A stretch of DNA of 36,612 bases, from contig JALWQW010000024.1 of assembly GCA_026982895.1 (NCBI GenBank), positions 1 through 36,612 of the forward strand. Reading direction: 5' to 3'. A model generated the notes under the pieces. The model worked only from the letters and a program-made list of their open reading frames with translations, searched no databases and was not told the origin of the DNA. The translations under genes and the position numbers were made by a program. Of the stretch, positions 1 through 9,499 are shown one piece after another. Within the stretch, counting starts at the first letter, position 1. Every line of letters begins with the position of its first letter. The stretch is from Microcaldota archaeon (lineage in GTDB: Archaea; Micrarchaeota; Micrarchaeia; Anstonellales; J096).

Positions 1-1
1 G

Positions 2-2998
2 ATAAGGAGGAGTGAAGAAGAGAGATTGGAAACTGCTGTAAGAGTAGGCACAGCCATTTTAACAGACGGCGTCCTCGTTGCACCAACAGAGGGAATCTCG
101 GCAGTGAGAATAAAAGAGGATATTGGAATGAAATATGTGTCTATTTCATATGCAGGGCCAATAAGGAGCGCTGGTGGAACGGTTGCAGCATTAACAGTTC
201 TTCTAGCGGATGTCGCACGACGAGAACTTAACATTCCTGCTTTCAAACCTGATGAAGAAGAAATAGAGAGAATTGTCGAGGAGATTGGTATCTATCATAA
301 TAGGGTAGCGAGGTTGCAGTACTACCCAAAAGATGAAAATCACATAAGAGAGGTATTGAAAAACAGTCCTGTCTGTATAGAAGGAGACCCAACAGATAAA
401 GTAGAGGTATCTGTTCATAGAAATCATCCCCGTGTAAAGACAAATAGAATTCGTGGAGGGGTTGCGTTAGTTATATGTGAAGGGCTTCTTCAAAAGGCTG
501 CTAAGGTATATAAATTCGCTAAAAAGCTTGGCTTGGATGAATGGCTCTTCATAAAAGAATTAGCTCCTGTAAAGAGCACAGATGTAAAGGCAGATGTTTA
601 TTTAGGGGGGCTGGTCGTCGGTAGGCCTGTTTTAGCGTATCCTGCTACAAAAGGCGGGTTTAGGGTAAGATATGGAAGGACATTCACAACAGGCATTATG
701 AGCAAGGCAATACATCCAGCAGTGATGGAATTGACGGACCACTTTATCGTCTATGGAACGCAGTTGAAGGTGGAGAGGCCTGGAAAGGGTATGGTTGCCA
801 CAACATGTGATGAAATAGACGGGCCAATTGTAAAATTGAAGGATGGCAGCGTCAGAAAAGTTCGCTCAAGAGAAGAAGCTATTAAGATAAAGGATGATGT
901 CAAAGAAATTATCCACTTGGGAGATATACTCATAGCCGTCGGCGACTTCATAAAAAGCAACAGCAACCTTTTGCCGCCTGGATATGTTGAGGAAATTTGG
1001 CGAGCTGAGGTTAAGCATAGGGGTGTGGAGGTGAATGAACCCAAAAGCGTCGGAGAGGCTTTTAGGTTAAGCAGAGAAAAGTCCCTCCCTCTTCATCCGT
1101 CAGCTCTGCTCTATTGGACAGAACTCAACAAAGAACAGTTAAAGGAGCTTTACTTTTATGTTAAAGGAAAGGGACCAGAACCTTTCAAATTAGAGGTTAA
1201 AGAAGAAAAACGCTACTTAGAATTGCTAGGGGTTGAACATGGAGTTGTCGACGGAGAAATAATCATCGAAGAGCCATATAGTATTATCCTCTATGAGATG
1301 TTAGGTAAGTACAGTGAAGAAGAATTTGAGAAAGCGTTTGAAGGCGAAAATGTCTTGGATACATTAAGAAAATTGACTGGCTTGGATATAAGAGATAAGG
1401 GCGGCACATATATTGGAGCAAGAATGGCGAGGCCAGAAAAGGCGAAAATGCGGGCAATGGCAGGAAAGAGTACAGCGTTGTTTCCAACAGGCGAAACAGT
1501 GAGGAGCCTAACAAAAATATACAATAAAAAGAAGGCAACATCGAGGAATGGAGATATAGAAGCAGATATACAGCTCTACAAATGTCCTAAATGTGGGGAG
1601 AAAGTGCCCTATGCTATCTGCCCATACTGCGAGGTTGAAACAGTAGCGCTGCCATTGACAAAAGGCAAAAAAGAAACATTCGATTTCGTCAAGCTCTTCG
1701 ACAAGATGCGCGAGAAGATAGGGTTGAGCGGCGATGTTGTTGGAGTAAAAGGACTGGTTAGTGATAAAAAAATTGCTGAAAGGTTGGAGAAGGGCTTTTT
1801 GAGGACCAAATATAAAATTACACCCTTTAAAGATGGAACAATACGGTTTGATGCTACTGATGTGCCTCTCACACACTTTTATGCAAATGACATAGGCATT
1901 CCAATAGAAAAGCTAAGAGAGCTCGGCTACACGCACGATGTCTATGGAAAGCCCTTGGAGAACGGCGAGCAGATAGTGGAACTATTCCCCCAAGATATAC
2001 TGGTAAGTGAAGAATTTGTTGACGATATAGTGAATACTGCAAAATATGTTGATGAACTCCTAGAAAAACTCTACGGCATGCCGCCCTATTACAATGTGGG
2101 AAGGAAAGAGGATTTAGTCGGCAAACTTATAATAGGACTTAGCCCACATACATCGGCAGGAAATATAGGCAGGATTATAGGGTTCACAAAAGCTCGCGTC
2201 GGCTATGCGCATCCTTACTTCCACACAGCAAAGCGCCGCAACACAGACGGTGATGAAGACGGCATAATGCTTCTTATGGATGGTCTATTAAACTTCTCTC
2301 GCGCTTATTTGGGAACGAGGCGCGGCGGCACGATGGATGCACCAATCGTCTTAAATGTTATAATAAATCCAGAAGAAGTCGATGATGAAGTCCATGTGAT
2401 GGATATTACATGGGGATATCCATGGGAGTTTTATGAAAAAGCCTATGAGATGGCTTCTCCTAGCTCCGTCAAAATAGAACTAGTCGGCGACAGGCTAGGC
2501 AAGGATGAACAGTATAGGGGTTTGGGCTTCACTCACAGCGGAGCTAGACTGCAAGATGGCCCTACAGAAACTGCTTATAGCCAATTGAAGAGCGTGCCCG
2601 AGAAAGCAGAGGTGGAAGTCAAGATGATGAAAAAGATTCGCGCCGTTGATTTAAAGGATGCTGTTGAAAGAATCATATTGAGCCATCTTATTCCCGATAT
2701 GTACGGCAACCTAAGAAACTTTGCAAGGCAGGAGTTCAGATGTACAAAATGCAATGAAAAATATAGGCGCGTGCCGCTGAAGGGGAAATGCTTGAAATGT
2801 GGCCACGATCTAACCCTGACAATACATAAAGGCGGTATAGAGAAATACATCGATGTAGCTCTCGGTTTAGCCAAAGAACATGGCTTATCTCATTATCTCA
2901 TCCATCGCATAGAGCTCGTTAGGGATGAAGTCAACAATATATTCGAAGACGAGCATATAAAGCAAAGGGGCATATCTGACTTTTTTACACAAGGTTGA
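2..2998 (+). CDS. polC: DNA polymerase D (PolII) large subunit DP2, 5'-truncated by window start
   Basis: The frame stays open to base 2 (..IRRSEEERLETAVRVG..), so the TTG at 26 is probably not the true start. Family motifs: RRNTDGDEDGIMLLMDGLLNFSRAYLGTRRGGTMDAP, zinc finger YKCPKCGEKVPYAICPYC and C-terminal CTKC..CLKC. Confidence 0.97.
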   Translation: MRRSEEERLETAVRVGTAILTDGVLVAPTEGISAVRIKEDIGMKYVSISYAGPIRSAGGTVAALTVLLADVARRELNIPAFKPDEEEIERIVEEIGIYHNRVARLQYYPKDENHIREVLKNSPVCIEGDPTDKVEVSVHRNHPRVKTNRIRGGVALVICEGLLQKAAKVYKFAKKLGLDEWLFIKELAPVKSTDVKADVYLGGLVVGRPVLAYPATKGGFRVRYGRTFTTGIMSKAIHPAVMELTDHFIVYGTQLKVERPGKGMVATTCDEIDGPIVKLKDGSVRKVRSREEAIKIKDDVKEIIHLGDILIAVGDFIKSNSNLLPPGYVEEIWRAEVKHRGVEVNEPKSVGEAFRLSREKSLPLHPSALLYWTELNKEQLKELYFYVKGKGPEPFKLEVKEEKRYLELLGVEHGVVDGEIIIEEPYSIILYEMLGKYSEEEFEKAFEGENVLDTLRKLTGLDIRDKGGTYIGARMARPEKAKMRAMAGKSTALFPTGETVRSLTKIYNKKKATSRNGDIEADIQLYKCPKCGEKVPYAICPYCEVETVALPLTKGKKETFDFVKLFDKMREKIGLSGDVVGVKGLVSDKKIAERLEKGFLRTKYKITPFKDGTIRFDATDVPLTHFYANDIGIPIEKLRELGYTHDVYGKPLENGEQIVELFPQDILVSEEFVDDIVNTAKYVDELLEKLYGMPPYYNVGRKEDLVGKLIIGLSPHTSAGNIGRIIGFTKARVGYAHPYFHTAKRRNTDGDEDGIMLLMDGLLNFSRAYLGTRRGGTMDAPIVLNVIINPEEVDDEVHVMDITWGYPWEFYEKAYEMASPSSVKIELVGDRLGKDEQYRGLGFTHSGARLQDGPTETAYSQLKSVPEKAEVEVKMMKKIRAVDLKDAVERIILSHLIPDMYGNLRNFARQEFRCTKCNEKYRRVPLKGKCLKCGHDLTLTIHKGGIEKYIDVALGLAKEHGLSHYLIHRIELVRDEVNNIFEDEHIKQRGISDFFTQG

Positions 2999-3042
2999 AT
3001 TGCCACAATTAGGCTTTAAAAAAAAGCGGCTCATAATAAAGT

Positions 3043-5082
3043 GTGGATAGTCTCAAATTCAAAAAGGCATTTGATAAATTCTTCACCAATATATACAATA
3101 AAGAGATAAGGAGAGTTTTAGTTAGATATCCCGAAGAGAAAAGCCTTTACATAGATTGGAAAGAGGTTGAGAAATTCGACAGGGATGTAGCTGATGCAAT
3201 ATTAGACTATCCAGACAACGCCATAAAAGGAGCCAAAGAAGCCCTTGACGATTTGAAATTGACGGCATTGGGCGGTAAGCCATTCAAACCAAATATCCGC
3301 TTCTCGAATATACCCAACAAAGACCCCCTCATAGAGAGTATAGGCTCTTCATATATAAACAAGCTCTTCGCCTTCAAATCGCTCATAACACGAAGAGGGG
3401 CTGCTATGAACAAAGCAAGGGTGGAAGCATATTATTGTCCTGTGTGCAATGAGCACTTCAAGTTCGTCGTAACAAGAGACTTCAAAGCCCCGAGTAAATG
3501 TCCTGTGTGTAAAAAGGGATTTTTAAGAGAGGATATAAATAATTCAGAATTCATAGATGTGCAGATGGCAGAAGCGCAGGAAATTCTGGAGAGGGTTCAA
3601 CCTGGAACTGCTGCTGCTAAAATACTCCTTTATTTAGAAGATGATTTGGTAAATAAGATTATACCTGGCGAAAACATAGAGATAAGTGGCATACTCAGAG
3701 TAGAGAAAGATAAGACTCCAAAGAGGAAAGGAAGTTACAGAAAATATATAGAGGTCATAAGCATAAAAAGACTAAAAAAAGACTTTGAGGAGATTGAGAT
3801 AAGCAAGGAAGAAGAAGAGGAAATTCTAAAATTAGCTAAAAATCCAAGATTAGAAGAGATGCTTTTAGAATCGGTGGCACCGGATATATATGGGTATAGG
3901 CAAATAAAATTAGCGATATTACTCCAGCTCTTCGGCGGTACAAAGGACAAAAGAACTAAAAGCGGCTCTAAAATAAGGGATGATATACATATTTTATTGG
4001 TAGGAGACCCGGGTATAGCTAAGACGAGGTTCCTTCAGAACTCATGCGCATTAGCCCCTAAAAGCATATATGTAAGCGGTAAGAGTGTGAGCGGCGTCGG
4101 TTTGACAGCATCGGCTGAAAAGGATGAGCTATCGGGTAATGAATGGACGCTTAAAGCAGGTGCCCTAGTTCTAGCAAGTGGTGGCATAGCAGCCATCGAC
4201 GAATTTGACAAGATAAGTGAAGAAGATAGAAGTTCCCTCCATGAGGTTATGGAGAGCGGAACAGTAAGTATAGCAAAGGCAGGCATTGTAACGAGGTTAA
4301 AATCAAAGACCGCTATTATATCTGCTGCCAATCCAAAGGCAGGCAGGTTTGAGCGCGACAAAAATATACCAAACCAATTCGCTATACCTCCTTCATTAAT
4401 GAGTCGTTTTGATTTAATCTTCCCCATACTCGATGAGCTCGATACTAATAAGGATACGAGATTGGCAGATTTTATAATAAGCAGCCATATTGAATCTACA
4501 GAGGAGTTCATTGAAGAGGAAAAAAAGGAAGAGAAGAAAGTACCTGTTGCAAGAGACTTTTTACGGAAATACATAGCATATGCTAGAGCAAACGTGCGGC
4601 CTCGACTGACGGATGAAGCAGGTGATGTTATAAAGGAGTTTTACTTGGGCTTGAGAAGTAGGGGGCAAGGGACAGGAAGCGTCCCCATAACGCCAAGGTA
4701 TCTAGAAGGTTTAATAAGGTTGGCTGAGGCACACGCTAAAATGCGTTTAAGTCCAGAAGTAACGGCTGAAGATGCAACAGTCGCTGTAGAGCTCATGAAA
4801 TATGTTATGGACAAAGTTATGACAGATAAGATGACGGGTATGATGGATATTGATTTAATCACGACAGGAAAAAGCAAAAGCGAAAGAAAGGCATATATTG
4901 AGATTGATGAATTAATAAGGAAATTAGATGAAGAGAAAGATGAGGTGTTAGAAGATGAAGTTATAACTGAAGCAGAGGAGATGAACATTCCAAAAGGCGT
5001 TACGAAAAAAATAATTGATGAGCTTATTAAGAGTGGCGAAGTTTATAAGCCAAGAGACGGGGTTCTGAAACCGGTGAAATGA
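3043..5082 (+). CDS. mcm: Replicative minichromosome maintenance (MCM) helicase
   Basis: GTG start. Walker A VGDPGIAKTR, Walker B AAIDEFDKI, sensor SAANPKAGRF, Arg finger MSRFDLIF, N-terminal zinc ribbon CPVC..CPVC and C-terminal wHTH-like tail. TATA-like tttaaaaa about 25 nt upstream. Confidence 0.97.
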   Translation: MDSLKFKKAFDKFFTNIYNKEIRRVLVRYPEEKSLYIDWKEVEKFDRDVADAILDYPDNAIKGAKEALDDLKLTALGGKPFKPNIRFSNIPNKDPLIESIGSSYINKLFAFKSLITRRGAAMNKARVEAYYCPVCNEHFKFVVTRDFKAPSKCPVCKKGFLREDINNSEFIDVQMAEAQEILERVQPGTAAAKILLYLEDDLVNKIIPGENIEISGILRVEKDKTPKRKGSYRKYIEVISIKRLKKDFEEIEISKEEEEEILKLAKNPRLEEMLLESVAPDIYGYRQIKLAILLQLFGGTKDKRTKSGSKIRDDIHILLVGDPGIAKTRFLQNSCALAPKSIYVSGKSVSGVGLTASAEKDELSGNEWTLKAGALVLASGGIAAIDEFDKISEEDRSSLHEVMESGTVSIAKAGIVTRLKSKTAIISAANPKAGRFERDKNIPNQFAIPPSLMSRFDLIFPILDELDTNKDTRLADFIISSHIESTEEFIEEEKKEEKKVPVARDFLRKYIAYARANVRPRLTDEAGDVIKEFYLGLRSRGQGTGSVPITPRYLEGLIRLAEAHAKMRLSPEVTAEDATVAVELMKYVMDKVMTDKMTGMMDIDLITTGKSKSERKAYIEIDELIRKLDEEKDEVLEDEVITEAEEMNIPKGVTKKIIDELIKSGEVYKPRDGVLKPVK

Positions 5083-5888
5083 TGGATTATATAGAAGAGC
5101 ATTTTATTAGATACGCCGCCGCTACAATACTAGGGTTTTTAGCTGCTATGAGCATAGCCTCTGTTTCCACTCCAACGCAAAGCAATTATGGAGGTAATGA
5201 AGCAATAGTATATACAATTTTTATAGGCATAAGCTCCGTGCTCTTAGCCCTACTGATAAAAAAGGGCTTTACACTAATATTGAAGATTATAGAGTTATTG
5301 TCTTTGGCGGGATTATCTTGGATTCTCTTTTACAGCTTCACATTCTTACCTGTGGAAAGTGGTGTTGCGGCTGTTGTTGTTGTATTTTTAAGAATAATAC
5401 TGAAAGATGTGTTTATTCCAGCATCTAGTCTAATCCTATCTGCAGGTTCAATTGTATTTATGGCTGTGGCCTTTCCATTTCCATTTATACTTGTTCTCGC
5501 CGTTGGTTTAGCTCTTTATGACTATATTGCTGTATTTATAACAAAACACATGGTTGTTTTAGCAGAGGGGATTGAGAAAGAAAAAACTGCTGCTGTTATC
5601 GAGGTTAAAGAAAATGAAGGAGTAATTGGTGGAAAAGGGAAACCAAGAGGCATTCTTATGGGTTTAGGCGATGTAGTTATGCCTGCAACACTATCTACAA
5701 GCGTTGGCTTGGCTGATTGGAAGATGGGAGTATTTCTAATCTTGGCCCAATTTGTGGGCTACTGGTTTGTAATATACTTACTTAAAAGAAAGAAAGGCTT
5801 CTTGCCTGCTCTACCTCCTATATTATTGCCACAGCTCATAGTGCTCGTCGCATGGTTGTGCAACATAGGTGCATGCCACTTTATTTAA
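5079..5888 (+). CDS. Presenilin-like GxGD intramembrane aspartyl protease
   Basis: Multi-TM protein with ALYDYIAVF (YD), MGLGDVVMP (GxGD) and PALPPILLPQL (PAL) in the correct order. Start overlaps the mcm stop (5079-5082). Confidence 0.9.
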   Translation: MMDYIEEHFIRYAAATILGFLAAMSIASVSTPTQSNYGGNEAIVYTIFIGISSVLLALLIKKGFTLILKIIELLSLAGLSWILFYSFTFLPVESGVAAVVVVFLRIILKDVFIPASSLILSAGSIVFMAVAFPFPFILVLAVGLALYDYIAVFITKHMVVLAEGIEKEKTAAVIEVKENEGVIGGKGKPRGILMGLGDVVMPATLSTSVGLADWKMGVFLILAQFVGYWFVIYLLKRKKGFLPALPPILLPQLIVLVAWLCNIGACHFI

Positions 5889-7212
5889 TGTGGAAGTTGT
5901 ATGTTCTAGGGTCACGAGTCTTTTTAAAGTCAGTATAACCTAACTCATCTTTATTGTTTAATATATAATTATAAATGGCGTCTCTACCATACCTGCTCTT
6001 AAAGCCAAAGTCCAGCGGTTTTTTATCATTTAATTTTTTAGCGAAGTTAGTATAAGCAGCCTTCGACAGCCACCAATATCTTAAACCGCCATGCCCATCT
6101 TCCCTATGGGGTTTTTGGCCTACTGTGTAATTAACAAGAACCTTGGCTGCATCGGCATAATTTACACCATTATGAGTGCCCTTATAAGCGATATGCACTT
6201 CATAGTGAGTTTTCCCATTAACATCTCTTTTAACTATATACGGAGCATAGGGATGCTTATTAGATGCTTTAATATTCTCATTCTTATAGAAATAAACATT
6301 TGAAGAGTATTTTTTCATGTATGCTTTCAAAAATTCATTTGCCTCCTCTTCTGATTTAAACGATAAAACTCCCTGAGCGCTCTTAAAGTTGGCAACATCA
6401 TTGAGCAACGAATACTGCCTCTCATATCTTCCTTGCAAATTCTGTTCTTCATCAGTATTTGCTGTTTGTGTTGATTGTGGTTGGCTGGTGGTTGTTGCTG
6501 ATGTATCTGTCCGCTCGTTGGTAGCATTGGCAGTTAGCAGTTCTCCTGTATCTTGAGTGGTCTGATTTGTATTCTTCACCATCTCTGCTGAAAGCCTTGC
6601 CATTCTATAAATCATATATACATAAGAAGTATATTCTATTCTTTCGCTAGAAACAGGGATTTTGTATTTTTCCCATGCTAAATAAAGCTGTTCATGGTAT
6701 TTCTCCTCAAATTGTTTGAGCGTCAGGTTTTTCGCTGCATCCCCATACAAAAGATTGGCGCCATTCTGTGCTGTGCTTGTAGCTCCTGTGCCTGATACAA
6801 CTCTTCCTCTTTTAAGATTGCCGAGGGCTATTTCTATAGACTGCTTTACTGTTGGATGGGCCTTCAAAACTTTACTCTTTAGAAGAGACTCTAACCACTC
6901 TTGACTTCCTAGTGCATTATCGCCACCACTCTTTAAAAGATCCTTAACCTCGCCTTCGTCAAGTTTAGAAAGGAAATATGTGAGCCAAAGTTTGGCATAT
7001 TCTTGAGCATCTTTTTCATCTTTGAAATAGGTTTTTAGTTTATCAAATTGTTTTCCAAATTCACTATTATTATCTTTCATATACTTCTCAAAGAATTTCT
7101 CAGCATCCTTCCACTTTTGGCTCTTATGGAATTTTTCCTCTACATTTTCCCAATTCACTTTCTTATTATTATCCATCTTTTTCTTATCCTGATCAACCTG
7201 TTGCTCTGCCAT
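5881..7212 (-). CDS. Hypothetical hydrophilic, cysteine-free two-part protein with a Thr/Gln/Ser linker
   Basis: 443-aa ORF. Charged helical N-terminal half, linker TNQTTQDTGELLTANATNERTDTSATTTSQPQSTQTANT, compact aromatic-rich C-terminal half. TATA-like element about 25 nt upstream of the ATG. Confidence 0.85.
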   Translation of the reverse strand: MAEQQVDQDKKKMDNNKKVNWENVEEKFHKSQKWKDAEKFFEKYMKDNNSEFGKQFDKLKTYFKDEKDAQEYAKLWLTYFLSKLDEGEVKDLLKSGGDNALGSQEWLESLLKSKVLKAHPTVKQSIEIALGNLKRGRVVSGTGATSTAQNGANLLYGDAAKNLTLKQFEEKYHEQLYLAWEKYKIPVSSERIEYTSYVYMIYRMARLSAEMVKNTNQTTQDTGELLTANATNERTDTSATTTSQPQSTQTANTDEEQNLQGRYERQYSLLNDVANFKSAQGVLSFKSEEEANEFLKAYMKKYSSNVYFYKNENIKASNKHPYAPYIVKRDVNGKTHYEVHIAYKGTHNGVNYADAAKVLVNYTVGQKPHREDGHGGLRYWWLSKAAYTNFAKKLNDKKPLDFGFKSRYGRDAIYNYILNNKDELGYTDFKKTRDPRTYNFHIK

Positions 7213-7240
7213 GCTAAATTTTGATAGGAAGGTTTTTTAA

Positions 7241-8020
7241 TTATCGTGTTGCTTGCGTGTAAATAACAGGCAAGCGGAGGATATTGTCCCGAGATGGGAA
7301 GGGAAGTTCTTCTAGCATGACTTTAAGAGTCATGAGTGAGCAGGCTGGATTTCTGAAAACTTCATGCAATGTTTCGAAAGGAACATCTATGAAGCTCTCA
7401 AACGTATCCTCCATTCGTAGCGATAAGTCGTTAGTTAAAAGAGAGTTAATGTGGCTCTTTGCCCAAAGGCCGCCGCTCACCTCTACGCCTGCCCAAAGAT
7501 GAATGAGTCTATAAAGCATTTTGAAGAAATGAATATAATTGTTCTCAAAAGGAGTATATGCGTCGATTATGTATATTTGCTTTATCGACAGGTTGGTTAA
7601 TAATTTAGAGAGATTGTCTTTAGCCTCATCATGGGCAAATTCATGAAGAGAAAAGGAGTGTATTATAACTTCTGGCTCACCTTCTTCGATTTGTGATATG
7701 AAAGAGGGAATGCGAGATAGTGATGCAAATATAGGCAGTACATTCAAATTTTTATCATTAAGCGAGAGGGTATTGAGGCGGGTCTTCAAGGCAGATGTGC
7801 CGTCATAAGTTGATGTGTGTGCATATACAATTATGTGTTTTGCCTTTAATTTAGGCAATAACCTGGGTAAAAGAGAGCCACCAGGAGAAGCAACCTCTAA
7901 GAGGGAAATCTCGTCCTTATATTTTCGATTCAAAGATTTGGCTAAACGCTCGGCAAATTTATCTTTGGCTCCTGGAACAAGCAGTTTACCGTTAACAAAG
8001 GGTGTAGCATGTTGCAACAT
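7241..8020 (-). CDS. Putative class I SAM-methyltransferase-like protein with degenerate motif I
   Basis: ISLLEVASPGGSLLPRLL resembles motif I; EVIIHSFSLHEF..LTNLSIKQIYIID resembles the motif IV/post region. The ORF track starts at 8029 (TTG), but ATG 8020 lies 26 nt from a TATA-like ttttaaattttt and is preferred. Confidence 0.5.
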   Translation of the reverse strand: MLQHATPFVNGKLLVPGAKDKFAERLAKSLNRKYKDEISLLEVASPGGSLLPRLLPKLKAKHIIVYAHTSTYDGTSALKTRLNTLSLNDKNLNVLPIFASLSRIPSFISQIEEGEPEVIIHSFSLHEFAHDEAKDNLSKLLTNLSIKQIYIIDAYTPFENNYIHFFKMLYRLIHLWAGVEVSGGLWAKSHINSLLTNDLSLRMEDTFESFIDVPFETLHEVFRNPACSLMTLKVMLEELPFPSRDNILRLPVIYTQATR

Positions 8021-8045
8021 ACACAACAATTATACACCAAAAAAT

Positions 8046-8588
8046 TTAAAAACGCAAATCTTCTAGAATTTTAGAAACTTCGTCGTTTTTTACACGAAGG
8101 TAATCACGGATAAAACGAAGAAACGGGATGGTTTTGCCCAACACTATTGTTTTTCCACGAAAGGTGGGCATAAAATTCAGGCGTGTGAGAATCATTTCAT
8201 CCATTTTATCGGCATTGCGAAGAAAGACTTTGCCTTTAAAATCAGCAGAACAGTCATACCAACCAGCAAAATAAGCAGCCGAATAATCGTTAGCATACTT
8301 AAAACGATGTTCTCTAGCTGAGGAGAAGCGTTTGAAGGCATTTTGTATTCTATGGTGAAAGACATATGAATAGTCTTCACCCACAGTCAATTTATTGGGC
8401 TCAACATCAGCCACATCCATGAGGAGTTCTGTGAATACCTCCACACATTCCCTTCCAACTACGCCAAAACCCCTCAAATAGGGTTTATGTAGCCACATGC
8501 CAAGTAAGTATGCTGTTTTAGGAGTGAAATCCATGGGCATATTATCACTCAGATGTAAGTTTATTCTCCTCTTTATCTTCGAAGGCAA
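8046..8588 (-). CDS. LAGLIDADG-fold protein, predicted catalytically dead
   Basis: Two motif-like helices about 80 aa apart: TAYLLGMWLHKP and SAAYFAGWYDCSADFKG, each followed by beta-rich sequence. The start may be the internal ATG at 8540, which avoids overlapping the upstream ORF. Confidence 0.6.
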   Translation of the reverse strand: MPSKIKRRINLHLSDNMPMDFTPKTAYLLGMWLHKPYLRGFGVVGRECVEVFTELLMDVADVEPNKLTVGEDYSYVFHHRIQNAFKRFSSAREHRFKYANDYSAAYFAGWYDCSADFKGKVFLRNADKMDEMILTRLNFMPTFRGKTIVLGKTIPFLRFIRDYLRVKNDEVSKILEDLRF

Positions 8589-9042
8589 GCTCGTCCTTTT
8601 TCTTCCGTTTTTTGGGTGATAAACTTTCAGATTTAACGAATTCCTTCTCCAAATCGCCCAAATGCTCTTTTAAAGAGTAGCCGAAAAGAAGTGTAAAATT
8701 AGCCACAAAATTTCTAGCCACCTGCCTTCCGTCGAAGCCCAGTAAATAGAATATACCCTCAAGCTCTTTTATATCTTCTGAACTGAATGATGGCAAATCA
8801 TTAAGGGTATTAACTATTGCTTTAGATGTCAAAAGCTCCAAGCGTATCATAGCCCTTCTTCCTTCAGGTTTGAGATGTGCTGGGAGGGCTTTGAACGAGC
8901 TGATTACCGCTTTTGCGAAGAGTGTAACTCTCGTCCAATCTTTGGTTAGGACGCTCTTCAATATGGCAAGCTCTACCTTATCTAATTTAACGCCCTTCTC
9001 AAGTTTATTTATAATCGTCTTCAAAAGCCTGAAAAAATTCAT
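8545..9042 (-). CDS. Hypothetical helical protein with a highly charged C-terminus
   Basis: 165-aa ORF; ATGA start/stop overlap with the ACT protein, with a GGGAG-like SD upstream. No family recognised. Confidence 0.7.
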   Translation of the reverse strand: MNFFRLLKTIINKLEKGVKLDKVELAILKSVLTKDWTRVTLFAKAVISSFKALPAHLKPEGRRAMIRLELLTSKAIVNTLNDLPSFSSEDIKELEGIFYLLGFDGRQVARNFVANFTLLFGYSLKEHLGDLEKEFVKSESLSPKKRKKKDELAFEDKEENKLTSE

Positions 9043-9458
9043 AAGTCTCCCTTCAAGACAGCCACTGCTTTGGAGAAATCGTTTGGCTTTATAGCGACTT
9101 CAGTCTTGTCGCCAGTTCTCAAGATGTATACAGAATGAAGGTTTACACCATGCCTATGTAATTTATCAGCCACCTTTGCCAACTCACCAGGACGATTCTC
9201 AAGCCTCACGACGATTACATCACTCTCCTCCTTTTTGTCTATGCCCACATCAGAAACATGCTCCATTGCCTTTTTTGTTGTTTCTACATCGTTAGTTATA
9301 ATATGGAAAACTGCCTTTCCATCAGGAGAGGCGAAAGCAGAAATAGATTCCACATTTACGCCATGATCGCCAAGAGCAGCTGAGATTTTGTACAAGGCAC
9401 CAGGTTTATTCTCAGTTATGAGGCAAAACTCTTTTGTCGTGTATATATCAAACTTCAT
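9039..9458 (-). CDS. Tandem ACT-domain protein (putative amino-acid-binding regulator)
   Basis: Two ACT signatures: FCLITENKPGALYKISAALGDHGVNVESISAF and IVVRLENRPGELAKVADKLHRHGVNLHSVYIL. SD-like GGTGAT upstream. Confidence 0.93.
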   Translation of the reverse strand: MKFDIYTTKEFCLITENKPGALYKISAALGDHGVNVESISAFASPDGKAVFHIITNDVETTKKAMEHVSDVGIDKKEESDVIVVRLENRPGELAKVADKLHRHGVNLHSVYILRTGDKTEVAIKPNDFSKAVAVLKGDL

Positions 9459-9499
9459 AGCCCATCACCATAGCTAATTGAGAGGAAGGCTTTAAAGGG

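Noticed and set aside
26-28. TTG as the DP2 start codon
   Set aside because: The frame is open to the window edge with plausible residues upstream and DP2 proteins are longer; treated as truncated.
203-1876. Minus-strand ORFs opposite DP2
   Set aside because: Overlap strongly conserved coding sequence on the + strand; compositional artefacts.
2225-2300. Possible intein in the DP2 catalytic motif
   Set aside because: Motif RRNTDGDEDGIM is continuous; no splicing blocks present.
4035-4574. 179-aa minus-strand ORF opposite mcm
   Set aside because: Ser/Leu-rich translation typical of an antisense frame of a Lys/Glu-rich gene; mcm motifs clearly define the true strand.
8046-8588. Active homing endonuclease or mobile intron
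   Set aside because: Both catalytic acids appear substituted, and no interrupted host gene or intron/intein context is visible.
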